From positions 13,567,455 to 13,631,454 of the forward strand of contig OX365948.1 in assembly GCA_947247005.1 (NCBI GenBank): 64,000 nt of DNA. The letters run 5' to 3'. Shown here in pieces: positions 1 through 11,374 of the stretch. A model generated the notes under the pieces. The model searched no databases. It was not told the DNA's origin and saw only the letters and a list, made by a program, of their open reading frames with translations. The translations under genes and the position numbers were made by a program. Each line of letters opens with the position of its first letter. Position 1 is the stretch's first letter. The stretch is from Spisula solida (Eukaryota; Mollusca; Bivalvia; Venerida; Mactridae).

Positions 1-12
1 CAAATCCTGTTG

Positions 13-192
13 CACCACTTCTCAGTTCCATCAGAAAATTGAGCTGTTTTCATATGGCTCTGGTGGAACTAAAAACCCTTGTAACGCTCTGTTGGAACTC
101 TGATGTCATGTATCTGAGCGTTACATCAATTTTTGTTCTGTCAAGAGTCATATGAAAACAGTACTATTCTCTGATGGATCTGAGAAGTGGTG
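13..192. mobile_element. Foldback MITE, about 180 bp
   Basis: The first 50 nt (CACCACTTCTCAG... to about 62) reappear as an imperfect reverse complement at the right end (about 146-192, ...CTGAGAAGTGGTG). A second inner inverted pair (GTAACGCTC / GAGCGTTAC) sits between them. The structure is that of a small non-autonomous DNA transposon. I could not settle a target duplication, so the superfamily is open. Confidence 0.7.
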
Positions 193-262
193 AATCGGGA
201 CTACTACCATGCTCATGGTCACTTGGTTTGTCTCTGACATTGTGGAATATTATCAAAGCCAA

Positions 263-2097
263 CTTTCAGGAACCAGTACTGTGTGCTTGATCTGTGTTAC
301 CAATACTTTCAGGAACCAGTACTGTGTGCTTGATCTGTGTTACCAATACTTTCAGGGAACCAGTACTGTGTGCTTGATCTGTGTTACCAATACTTTCAGG
401 AACCAGTACTGTGTGCTTGATCTGTGTTACCAATACTTTCAGGAACCAGTACTGTGTGCTTGATCTGTGTTACCAATACTTTCAGGAACCAGTACTGTGT
501 GCTTGATCTGTGTTACCAATACTTTCAGGAACCAGTACTGTGTTACCAATATTTTCAGGAACCAGTACTGTGTGCTTGATCTGTGTTACCGATACTTTCA
601 GGGAACCAGTACTGTGTACTTGATCTGTGTTACCAATACTTTCAGGAACCAGTACTGTGTGCTTGATCTGTGATACCAATACTTTCAGGAACCAGTACTG
701 TGTGCTTGATCTGTGATACCAATACTTTCAGGAACCAGTACTGTGTGCTAGATCTGTGTTACCTATACTTCCAGGAACCAGTACTGTGTGCTTGATCTGT
801 GTTACCGATACTTCCAGGGAACCGGTACTGTGTACTTGATCTGTGATACCAATACTTTCAGGGAACCAGTACTGTGTGCTTGATCTGTGTTACCAATACT
901 TTCAGGGAACCAGTACTGTGTGCTTGATCTGTGTTACCGATGCTTTCAGGAACCAGTACTGTGTTACCAATATTTTCAGGAACCAGTACTGTGTGCTTGA
1001 TCTGTGTTACCAATACTTTCAGGGAACCAGTACTGTGTGCTTGATCTGTGTTACCAATACTTTCAGGGAACCAGTACTGTGTAATTGATCTGTGTTACCA
1101 ATACTTTCAGGAACCAGTACTGTGTGCTTGATCTGTGATACCAATACTTTCAGGAACCAGTACTGTGTGCTTGATCTGTGATACCAATACTTTCAGGAAC
1201 CAGTACTGTGTGCTAGATCTGTGTTACCAATACTTTCAGGAACCAGTACTGTGTGCTTGATCTGTGTTACCGATACTTTCAGGGAACCAGTACTGTGTGC
1301 TTGATCTGTGTTACCGATGCTTTCAGGAACCAGTACTGTGTGCTTGATCCGTGATACCGATACTTTCAGGAACCAGTACTGTGTGCTTGATCTGTGTTAC
1401 CGATACTTTCAGGGAACCAGTACTGTGTGCTTGATCTGTGTTACCGATACTTTCAGGGAACCAGTACTGTGTGCTTGATCTGTGTTACCGATACTTTCAG
1501 GGAACCAGTACTGTGTGCTTGATCTGTGTTACCGATGCTTTCAGGAACCAGTACTGTGTGCTTGATCTGTGATACAAATACTTTCAGGAACCAGTACTGT
1601 GTGCTTGATCTGTGTTACCGATACTTTCAGGAACCAGTACTGTGTGCTTGATCTGTGTTACCGATACTTTCAGGAACCAGTACCGTGTGCTTGATCTGTG
1701 TTACCGATACTTTCAGGAACAAGTACTGTGTGTTTGATCTGTGTTACCAATACTTTCAGGAACCAGTACTGTGTGCTTGATCTGTGATACAAATACTTTC
1801 AGGAACCAGTACTGTGTGCTTGATCTGTGTTACCAATACTTTCAGGAACCAGTACTGTGTGCTTGATCTGTGTTACAAATACTTTCAGGAACCAGTACTG
1901 TGTGCTTGATCTGTGTTACCAATACTTTCAGGAACCAGTACCGTGTGCTTGATCTGTGTTACCGATACTTTCAGGGAACCAGTACCGTGTGCTTGATCTG
2001 TGTTACCAATACTTTCAGGAACCAGTACTGTGTGCTTGATCTGTGTTACCAATACTTTCAGGAACCAGTACTGTGTGCTTGATCTGTGTTACCAATA
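263..2097. repeat. Minisatellite, 43-bp unit, about 42 copies
   Basis: The unit contains AACCAGTACTGTGTGCTTGA followed by TCTGTGTTACCAATACTTTC. Copies differ by single substitutions (CAATAC/CGATAC, GGAACC/GGGAACC). A shortened unit lacking the TGTGCTTGATC part occurs near 540 and 960, so a small higher-order duplication is present. Each unit contains a TTTCAG|G acceptor-like string. The open frames it generates are repeat artefacts. Confidence 0.97.
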
Positions 2098-2765
2098 TAA
2101 AGATCTTCCCTTTGGAGCTTTCAAGTTACCAGGAATTTATGTTTTTTATAGTTTTAAGTTGATAGCTGTTTTATTTTTCTCTTATGGCATGCACAGTCTT
2201 GACATTTAACTTTCATTTAACTTTATTTAGCTTTCTGTGTTGAGTGGTATTACAGGTTAAGATGGCATTTTATGTCAGCAATTGAGTGTCCTTGCAACCA
2301 CTTAGTGATTCCCACTGCACTTTGATGGTGTTGGATTATACTGGCTGTCAACTGTCTGTACTTTCATTTTGTCATTGGTCAATTTTGTAAATTCCAACTG
2401 TAGGATAATATTATGTTGTTTGAAAAATGTGTAGGAAGGCATTAAATATTCAAACATGGCATATGCTGGTACTATGTCACACCAATTTGTGTGATAAATC
2501 TCTTAGTTACTGACTTATTCTGTCCATTGGGTGTTATATGTCTACCTTTAAATCACTTGGTTAGCGCTGTATCATGCAATTTGCTCATTATTGGCCGGAT
2601 AATCTATTGTTAGCATTAACCAGCAAACTGTTTGTTGTTAGACTGTCTGCAATGATTGAAAGCTGGTTATTGAAGGCCAAATAGGCACGCCTTGATACTC
2701 ATCTCTTTGGGAATTCTTTTGACTGGTGGAGGCCAATGAGTAGAGACAGTCACGTTTTGCAGACT
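2098..2765. other. Intronic or upstream unique sequence
   Basis: AT-rich sequence between two minisatellites. I see no coding exon, RNA gene or clear element. Confidence 0.5.
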
Positions 2766-3316
2766 TTTTTGCTTTAAAAACCCACATTCATGGCCCCTTA
2801 TGGTACCATAGTTCTGTTGTTGCTGCTTTAGATACCCTCATTCATGGCCCCTTATGGCACTTTAGTCATGTCCCCTTATGGCACTTTAGTCATGTTTGTT
2901 GCTGCTTTAGATACCCATATTCATGGCCCCTTATGGCACTTAAGTCCTGTTTGTTGCTGCTTTAGATACCCACATTTGTGGCCCCTTATGACCCTATGGT
3001 CATGTTTGTTGCTGCTTTAGATACCCACATTCATGGCCCCTTATGACCCTATGGTCCTGTTTGTTGCTGCTTTAGATACCCACATTCATGGCCCCTTATG
3101 ACCCTATGGTCCTGTTTGTTGCTGCTTTAGATACCCACATTTGTGGCCCCTTATGTCACTATGGTCCTGTTTGTTGCTGCTTTAGATACCCACATTCATG
3201 GCCCCTTATGACCCTATGGTCCTGTTTGTTGCTGCTTTACATACCCACATTCGTGGCCCCTTATGGCACTATGGTCCTGTTTGTTGCTGCTTTAAAAACC
3301 CACATTCATGGCCCTT
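2766..3316. repeat. Minisatellite, about 55-bp unit, about 10 copies
   Basis: The unit contains TTTGTTGCTGCTTTAGATAC, CCACATTCATGGCCCCTTAT and a variable (G/A)(G/C)C(A/C)CTATGGTCCTG end. The first copies are shortened or degenerate (2830-2890). The last copy fades into GGCCCTTTAAAAAC. Confidence 0.95.
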
Positions 3317-4056
3317 TAAAAACTTTCAGGGCACCGTATGGCAATATGCTCCTTTGTAGCTGTAAATGGTTTTAAATGTGGTCTAAGACAGGTAAGCAAC
3401 CTAGAGCCCTTAGGACCCTCTTGTTTGTTGTTGCTCTAGATATCCACATTTAGGGCTGAAACTGGCTATTCGATGAACATGTCATTTGAGAGTTGGATCA
3501 GGACTGATTTTTATGAGAGCAAAATGTGTTTCTGCATAAAAATGAACAATTTATGAAGATAAATTAATTGTTAATTGACAAATACAGGGTGTATGTGATA
3601 TTTATATATACTGTTTGACATTTTGATAGCAATAAAGCTCCCAATTAATGATATCATTTGGACAATGAATCGAATGGCTAGTTGTTTTTGTGTGGGTGTT
3701 ATGGCTCACCCTGTCTATGGTGGAAAGTCAACTCCCTGTGGTACACTTCATATGTATTATTCATGACAAAAATTGTAGATTTCATTACCAGTGTGTATAA
3801 GGCAAAGTAAAATCTACACCAGGCACTGAGATGATCATGCCATGTCATTTATCAAACCTTCCATACAAAACTCCACTGTTGCTGTATACAAAACAGCATC
3901 AGGAAAGCCAATACAGAATCTATACGGATATATGGTGTAGATTAATGGAAATTTAAAGAGAAACGGAAGCTTTTAGCATTTTGAAGTGTTTGTATAAACA
4001 CATTAATGTCATTGTCACAACTGATGAATAAAGAGGGAAAGAAAATGTAAATCTGT
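3317..4056. other. Unannotated AT-rich stretch
   Basis: No exon, repeat unit or inverted-repeat element is recognisable here. Confidence 0.45.
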
Positions 4057-4379
4057 CAAATTGATGTTTTATTGTACAAAAAAACCCCTTCAAATTGATG
4101 TTTTATTTTACTCCAAAACCCTTCAAATTGATGTTTTATTTACCTCAAAACCCTTCAAATTGATGTTTTATTTTACAACAAAACCCTTCAAATTGATGTT
4201 TTATTTTACAACAAAACCCTTCAAGTTGATGTTTTATTTAACCCTTCAAATTGATGTTTTATTTTACAATAAAACCCTTCAAACTTCAAATTGATGTTTT
4301 ATTTTACAACAAAACCCTTCAAATTGATGTTTTATTTTACAACAAAACCCTTCAAATTGATGTTCAAATTGATGTTTTT
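4057..4379. repeat. Minisatellite, 33-bp unit, about 10 copies
   Basis: The unit is CAAATTGATGTTTTATTTTA followed by CAACAAAACCCTT. Some copies are truncated (near 4240 and 4365). The array abuts the 5' end of a family A Helitron-like element, so that element inserted at or next to the array edge. Confidence 0.95.
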
Positions 4380-4381
4380 TT

Positions 4382-5795
4382 AGCTCACCTGTCACAAAGT
4401 GACAGAGTGAGCTTTTGTGATCACACTTCGTCCGTCGTCCGTCCGTCTGTCCGTCCGTCAACAATTGGGTTGTGTCCTCTCTAGAGGTCACAATTTTGGC
4501 CTAATCTTTATGAAACTTGGTCACAATGATCATCTCAACAAAATCTAGGTCAAGTTCGATATTGGGTCATCTGAGGTAAAAAAACTAGCTCACTAGGTCA
4601 AATTATAGAAAAAACCTTGTTTTAAACCTTTCATCATGTAGTCTTCATGGTCACTTAACTCTCTGCTGTAACTCTCTACTCTCTATACATACAATAAACT
4701 TTCATCAACCAATGAAAATGTGTATCAGGGTTCACAGCAGTTTTGTAAAGGTCAAATATCAAAATATTCTAGTATTTTAACCAGGGTGTGAATTGTACTG
4801 GTTAAGTGGAAATCAAAGCGCTGTAGGGAGAGTAGACATTTTCCTGAGGGTCGTGGGTTCAAACCCCACTGGAACCATAATTTTTATTTTTTTTATTTTT
4901 ATTTTTTTTGAGTGTTTAGGTATTGTTTTGTCTTTATAGCATGTATTTGTACATTTTCCTGATGGTCGTGGGTTCAACCCCCACTGGAACCATAATTTTT
5001 TTTTTTTTTTTTTTTTTAAGTGTTTAGGTACTGTTTTGTCTTTATAGCATGTATTTGTACATTTTCCTGATGGTCTAGGGTTCAACCCCCACTGGAACCA
5101 TAATTTTTATTTTTTTATTTTTATTTTTTTAAGTGTTTAGGTACTGTTTTGTCTTTATAGCATGTATTTGTACAGTTATATGGAGGAAAAATATTCCAAA
5201 ATATTTTGTTTAAAATAAAGGTCAAATCATAGAAAAACCTTGTGTAGTCAGTCACCAGAGGTTACAATTTCAACTTAATCTTTATGAAACTTTGTCACAA
5301 TGATCCTGTCAACAAAATCTAGGCCAAGTTCGATTTTGGGTCATCTGGCGTCAAAAACAAGGTCACAATGTCAATTGACATTTTCCTGAGGGTCGTGGGT
5401 TCAAACCCCACTGGAACCATAATTATTTTTTTAAGTGTTTAGGTATTGTTCTGTCTTTATAGCATGTATTTGTACAGTTATATGGAGGAAATATTTTTTT
5501 TAAATTATAGGTCAGATCATAAAAAAACCCTGTGTAGTCACCAGAGGTTACAATTTCTACTTAATCTTTATGAAATTTGGTCCTAATAATCATCTCAACA
5601 CAATCTAGGTTAAGTTTGATATTAATTAAGTCATCTGGGGTCAAACGCTAGGTCACATGGTCAAATCATACACAAACTTACAATAGAGGCTGAATTTCCT
5701 TAAATTTTATTCAGAAAATGTGTAGGATCACCATAGGGGTGTGCATGCACTAGTACGACAGGTGAGCGACCTAGGGCCCTTTGGGCCCTCTTGTT
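4382..5795 (+). mobile_element. Helitron-like family A element, copy 1
   Basis: It starts AGCTCACCTGTCAC and ends AGGTGAGCGACCTAGGGCCC TTTGGGCCC TCTTGTT, so short inverted ends (AGCTCACCT/AGGTGAGC) are followed by a 3' hairpin and TTGTT. The interior carries tandem blocks of roughly 135 bp (GAAACTTGGTCACAATGATC, CTAGGTCAAGTTCGATATTG). The layout matches non-autonomous Helentron-associated (DINE/HINE-like) elements and bivalve Pearl-type repeats; family assignment is inference. This copy also contains four repeats of a tRNA T-arm-like segment (GTGGGTTCAAACCCCAC and variants near 4850, 4968, 5072 and 5395), each mostly followed by a T-rich run. Confidence 0.8.
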
Positions 5796-6844
5796 ATATT
5801 TTTATAAAAATAAAAGATTTTTGTTAATGTGAGGTAATAAATAATTTTTAAGAAAATTTCATGAACAACTAGAACAGGGCAGTTCTTAAATTGATCTTAA
5901 TGTTGTACTTAAAGTCTATTCCATTGGCTGGCCGCTCAATACAGGTTAGTGTATATACCATTAAAGCTAGGCTCATATTATCCATTTTTGTAAATAATTG
6001 TTTCACTTGAATCTGGTGCCTCTGATTGAGAGCTTTAGCCTGTATCATTTATCATTGTTGTTTAATATAAGTACATTGAAGTTCATTGCCATTTAAAAAC
6101 TTATTTATTATATTGTGTCTGCGCTTTTTGTAGAAGGTTACATCAGGATATTGGCTATAAATGATGTCTCATCGTTATCATGTATTAGCTGGAATGAAGA
6201 ATTTGTCAAAAGTTTTTCCTGGTCAGTTTTTTACTGCATTGTTTATTGATGTCACAGCACTATCTTGTCTGGTCATCTCTGGTTATAGAATGTAGCTTAA
6301 AGTGAGTGTTATTGTTTGTTTCTACCATGCCAGAGCTTGTATGGTACCCTCGGGAAATTATTGTCTGTCTAAAATTGTTGAATATATATCTTGGTAAGTG
6401 TATTTCTGTGTATGAGCTACATTTGAACTAGAGTTCCATTTTAAATAGTCTATGGAGTGGTTGTGATCTATTAATGTGTATTAAACCTGGGTTGTTGACT
6501 TTAGAGCTCTCTTTCTTTTCATTGAATCCTTACACTTCTAACTTGTCTGCATCTGAATAATTAATTTATGTTTTCTATGAATATAATGCTGCCTTGATTT
6601 GTATATGATAAATATTTCAGCAATTGTTCATTCAGAATTGATATATGATTTATATGACAACATCTTCCTCTAGATCCACCAACCATTGTTGCCATGACAT
6701 ATTACCATTTCTCCTCTCTCTATACATAGATCTGTTAGTCCATGCCCTGTATTGGTGAAGATCTAGTCTTTGTTATGACTAAAAGCTTTTGCCCCACTTG
6801 CCTTGTTTAAGAAGTTTGGGTTAATATTGCTAAATGCACATGTT
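5796..6844. other. Unannotated unique sequence
   Basis: No coding exon or repeat structure could be supported. Confidence 0.45.
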
Positions 6845-7062
6845 AGTAAACAAACCAAATGTCCGATTGTTCAGCTAAAGAGCTCAAACATAGTAGGGAG
6901 ATTGTAAACCAAATGTCCGATAGTTCTGCTAACATGCTCAAACATAGTAAATTGTAGACCAAATGTCCGATTGTTCAGTTAAAGAGCTCAAACATAGTCG
7001 CGAGATTGTAGACCAAATGTCCGATTGTTCAGCTAAAGAGCTCAAACATAGTAGGGAGATGG
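6845..7062. repeat. Short tandem repeat, about 54-bp unit, 4 copies
   Basis: The unit contains ACCAAATGTCCGATTGTTCA and GCTCAAACATAGTAGGGAGA. The third and second copies carry small indels. Confidence 0.9.
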
Positions 7063-7127
7063 GTCATAATGTACAGATCATGAACACTAATGCTCACAAA
7101 GGTCAAGGACAAAGTGGCCTTTAATGT

Positions 7128-7173
7128 TGCGGCCAGTAGGGTCAGCATGCATGTTTTATAAACATCTCTTGTA
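7128..7173 (+). mobile_element. Family C element, 3'-end fragment
   Basis: GGCCAGTAGGGTCAGCATGC is followed by ATGTTTTATAAACATCTCTTGT, the same terminal hairpin (ATGTTT/AAACAT) plus CTCTTGT that ends the fuller family C copies near 45391 and 54371. Confidence 0.55.
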
Positions 7174-7190
7174 TTAAGGTATGTGTAATA

Positions 7191-7299
7191 GTTAGAACAT
7201 ATTAAGTAAATGTTTAATGATTAAAAGGGGGGGGGGGGGGGGGGGGCGAACGAAGCAAACTGAGTTTAGTCATTAAAATTTACTTAATATGATCTAACT
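7191..7299. mobile_element. Inverted-repeat element with poly-G loop
   Basis: A roughly 35-nt arm starting GTTAGAACATATTAAGTAAA is mirrored at 7266-7299 (ending ACTTAATATGATCTAAC). The loop contains an uninterrupted run of 20 G (7227-7246). A second copy of the arms lies at 62528-62628 with a different loop, and both copies share about 50 bp of downstream sequence (GAATATAACAT...GATTGGC). This is a MITE-like family. Confidence 0.7.
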
Positions 7300-7474
7300 G
7301 CCTTGAATATAACATCCTGCATTTTGATTGGCTGATAGAAATTGGTGCCAACAATTGGTGTCACGTCTGTGATTTAATTAAATTTTATCTGTAAGTTCAT
7401 GATTACATTGTCTTAAATGTTATACTGTGGTGTCACTTCATTTCATAGGTTCAATTCAGTTGTTTCAAAACAGC

Positions 7475-8012
7475 AATTTGAACACCAATAATGGGAAGTA
7501 ATGAATTATATAAGTGGTCATATAAACACATATAATAGGAGGTAATAAAATATATAAGTGGTCACATAAACATATATAATAGGAGGTAATGAATTATATA
7601 AGTGGTCATATAAACACAGTCATATAATGGGAGGTAATGAATTATATAAGTGGTCATATAAACACATATAATAGGAGGTAATGAATTATATAAGTGGTCA
7701 TATTAACATATATAATGGGAGGTAATGAATTATATAAGTGGTCACATGAACATATATAATGGGAGGTAATGAATTATATAAGTGGTCATATGAACATATA
7801 TAATAGGAAGTAATGAATTATATAAGTGGTCATATGAACATATATAATAGGAGGTAATGAGTTATATATACAGTGGTCATATGAACATATATAATAGGAG
7901 GTAATGTCAACTATATAAGTGGTCACATGAACACATATAATAGGAGGTAATGTCCATTATATAAGTGGTCATATGAACATATAAAATGGGAGGTAATGAA
8001 TTATATAAGTAG
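7475..8012. repeat. Minisatellite, about 44-bp unit, 12 copies
   Basis: The unit contains GAATTATATAAGTGGTCATA and TGAACATATATAATAGGAGG. Substitutions are scattered, and one copy carries an extra CAGT (about 7615). Confidence 0.95.
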
Positions 8013-9475
8013 TCAAAGTTTACCAATTTTCAGATAGGGACATTTTTGGATATGGTCATTAAATATAAATGGTTCAATACCTCAATTTGTGGATTTGATG
8101 AAATTAAATGTTGAAGAAAATTTGTAAAACTTCAGTAGACTTCTTTAATATGACAAATCCATATCATTCTTGCGTTCAGTAGATTTCTTTAATATGACAA
8201 ATCCATATTATACTTGCATTTGCATCGTTCTCTTCTCTTCCTAATTGGGCAAATCTGGTGTAATAGTTGGCTCATTATAACTAATGGAGGCAGAATCATT
8301 GTATAATATGACAATATAATTTAAACAAATTGAACAAACACATTAAAAACAAGAGAAATGATCTGTTTGAATTGAATGTGGTGCTTAATTTTATGTTTTG
8401 CACACTTTGTGGAAATTAGGGCTTCGTTAGCTGCAATTATTTCCTATGATGAAATACTGGCATGTTCTGCTTACAGATCTCCTCAAGGAGTTCTGATTAA
8501 TTGTATTAGTTTCCCTCATCATTTTACTGATTTAATGAATGGTTGGGATGGTGATGATACTTCCTAGATAATACAAGATTTAAACAAAATCAACTTGTTT
8601 ATTTTTTGGCCGATTTTTTTTACCTCAGACCATTTGACATTCAGATAATCTTTCCCTTATGATTATTAAGTATGGGTCCTTCGAAGAAGTTGGGGTATAT
8701 TGCTTTGTATATATTGGTTTGTTTGTCAGTTGTTGGGAATAGTAGGACAGAACATTATAGAACAGATCCTCTGGTGCTGTCTTAGAAAATCCTTCATTTA
8801 TAATAATTGCTTCATTTTGTATGTAAAAGAGAAAAGAAAAGCATATTTACATGCTTAGGGACATTCTTCTTCAACCATTTTGCCTTTGATTGAGGAACAT
8901 GTGTACGTCAGTGTGCATATAATGTGTCAAGAGTATTTGTTAGCAAGGAGACACCATCAGTCAAATTCAAATCCAGATATCAGGGTCATGTTGCCTTACT
9001 CGAAGTGCCACGTTACTTAGTGCCTTTATTCCCCGTTCAGTAAATATAATGGGCATGGATAACCTCCATTGGAAAGCACTACAAAGCACTTTTATGAGGC
9101 AACAGACACCTGGTTTTTTTGAAAATAAAATGAAGAATATATAGGATGTTTATCTAGTGATCACTTTATAGTGCCTTTAGTTTATACTAATTTATTTAAG
9201 GTCGATTGTGAAACAAGTTTTTCCAACTTATATTAATCACTCTCGACACCTCATTCCCGATGATATCCATCGCCACGAGGGTATAGTGCCTTAACTTACA
9301 TTAGCTGCACCTACTAGATCTGTTATTATTACATTGTTATTGAGTTATGTGGTTTATACTTGAAATGTCTAGACGTTGTAATGATTGCTTTTAGGTCTGA
9401 AATATATTCATTTTTGTAACTAATAAAAAAATTATGTTTTTTTGACAGTTGCCTTCCTATTACCTACACCAGTTA
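8013..9475. other. Unannotated sequence with one short direct repeat
   Basis: Near 8130-8215, two copies of a segment with CTTTAATATGACAAATCCAT are adjacent. Otherwise I see no exon or element. A 63-codon open frame near 8376 has no recognisable product. Confidence 0.45.
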
Positions 9476-9689
9476 TAGTTCGCCGGGGATAACACTAGCC
9501 TTATTAATAAACAAACAAAGCAAATTATAAACACTGCATGGTCGACTGGCCGCCAATTATCAGTGTAGATTAAAAGATTATATCATTAATAGTGTATATG
9601 CACAAGATTGAACAAAAATAAATATCGAAAATGTATTTAATTTTCATTTTTATATGTAAACAAAGGCTAGTGTTATCTCCGGCGAACTA
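9476..9689. mobile_element. TA-flanked MITE, 214 bp
   Basis: The left end TAGTTCGCCGGGGATAACAC is matched by the right end GTGTTATCTCCGGCGAACTA, about 28 bp of TIR (to ACTAGCCTT/AAGGCTAGT) with one mismatch. TA flanks both sides (9474-9475, 9690-9691), as expected of a Tc1/mariner-type target duplication. The interior is AT-rich and non-coding. Confidence 0.85.
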
Positions 9690-10251
9690 TACCTACACAC
9701 ATAAGTCAAAGTAGGTAAGGTGCCTTCAAGTTAAGTTACAAGTCAATAGCTAAATGAAGGTTAAAATCAAACTTATGTTGATTACTGCAGTTTGAATTTG
9801 TTAAGCTTTTCACGTGGTTACAGGATACTTGCAGATATTATTGCTGGTAGTCTGATTGACATAGATCTACATAATATTGTGGTGTAAAGCAATAGATAGT
9901 TTTGGTTAAGTATTCTACTTAAACTTTGATAATGGTTTACAAACCAATATTCCTGTCCCGTCTTGCATTAGCTTGCTTAAGCATAATGAAGAAGCGTACA
10001 CCGTATAGTCTTCTACTCAATTAAAAAAATTCTTTGATGCATTAATGGTATGCATTGGCACAATGTCATTGTTAACTGCAGCCTCCAGTGGGAAGTAAAG
10101 CAAGCAGTTTGTTTGTGTTGTTTTCATATTCATAATGTGTAAGACTCACATTGTGAAAATGGGGACCACATTCTGTTAACACAGATGGTTTGTTGTTACA
10201 TTACTACAGAACTATGTTTGTTGACAGTTATATCTTCTAATAATGCTGTTT
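9690..10251. other. Unannotated unique sequence
   Basis: Nothing supportable between the MITE and the next Helitron-like copy. Confidence 0.45.
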
Positions 10252-11057
10252 AGCTCACCTGAGCTCAAAGTACTCAAGGTGAGCTATTGTGATCACCCTT
10301 TGTCCGGCATGCGTCGTATACAATTGGACTGTTAACACTCTAGAAGTCACAGTTTTCACTTAATCTTTATGAAACTTGGTCACAATGTTTGTCTCTAAGA
10401 AATTTATGTCAAGTTTGTAACTGGGTCATCTGGGGTAAAAAACTAGGTCACATAAAAACCTTGTTAACACTCTAGAGGTCACATTTTTGATATAATATTA
10501 ATGAAACTTGGTCACAATGTGTATCTCTATGTAGTCTAGGTTAAGTTCGCAACTGGGTCATCTGGGGTCAAAAACTAGGTCACCAAGTCGCATTGAAGAA
10601 AAACCTTGTTAACACGCTAGAGGTCACTATTTTTTCTAATCTTTATGAAACTTGATCACAATGTTTGTCTTTATGAAATCTAGGTTAAGTTCGTAACTGG
10701 GTCATCTGGGGTCAAAAACTAGGTCACTAGGTCAAATAAAAAAACCTTCATAACACTCTAGATGTCACTTTTTATATATGATCTTAATGAAACTTGGCCA
10801 CAATGTGTATCTCTATGAAATCAAGGTCAAGTTCGCAAGTGTGTCATCTGGGGTCAAAAACTAGGTCACCAGGTCACATTGAAGAAAACCCTTGTTAACT
10901 CTCTAGAGGTAAATTTTTTTACTAATCTTTATTAAACCTGGCCACAAAGTATGTATTTGTAAATCTTAATTAAGGTCATATCATATTAAACAAATACTGA
11001 TTCTGCCTAAACTGCTAGTCATCAGGTGAGCGATTTAGGGCCAATGGCCCTCTTGTT
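10252..11057 (+). mobile_element. Helitron-like family A element, copy 2 (subfamily 2)
   Basis: It starts AGCTCACCTGAGCTCAAAG and ends CAGGTGAGCGATTTAGGGCC AATGGCCCTCTTGTTT. The 3' hairpin stem (AGGGCC/GGCCCT) is the same as in copy 1, but the loop differs (AAT instead of CTTTG), so the stem is preserved while the loop varies. Internal tandem blocks carry GAAACTTGGTCACAATGT rather than the ATGATC form, marking a second subfamily shared with 37822-38766 and 55776-56485. Confidence 0.8.
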
Positions 11058-11374
11058 TGGAAACCAATGTATTTCGTTTATTTTATGAATATATTCTTAA
11101 GACATATGGTGGGTGTGAAGAAATATTGGTTGAAGGTGATTTCTTCATTAATTACCAATCAATCCTTTCTATAAGAAATGATCAATTAACTGTATGGTTA
11201 CAATTTGTTCCTGAGACAATAAAGTTTGGTTTCTTCTATATTTTCTTTAATATTCCTCCCGTTAATTCTGATCATATCATTAAATTAAGGGAACGGTTGC
11301 CAATTATGGTTGTCAGAATGATTTCACCTGAGGGTATAGAACATAATCAAGATGGGTTATTGTCTGTGGACTAG
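11057..11374 (+). other. 105-codon open frame of unknown origin
   Basis: An open frame runs directly from the 3' end of the family A element to a TAG at 11372. Its first codon is TTG, so it is not an ATG-initiated gene as it stands. The composition looks protein-like (YGGCEEILVEGDFFINYQ, IIKLRERLPIMVVRMISPEG), but I recognise no family, and open frames of this length are expected by chance in 64 kb of AT-rich DNA. It could be a captured gene fragment. Confidence 0.2.

Noticed and set aside
263..2097. CRISPR-like array appearance
   Set aside because: Units are contiguous with no unique spacers, and the genome is eukaryotic. The same applies to the other arrays.
4813..5085. Minus-strand frame with WGLNPRPSGKC repeats
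   Set aside because: Antisense translation of the tRNA T-arm-like module in a transposable element, a known type of spurious protein.
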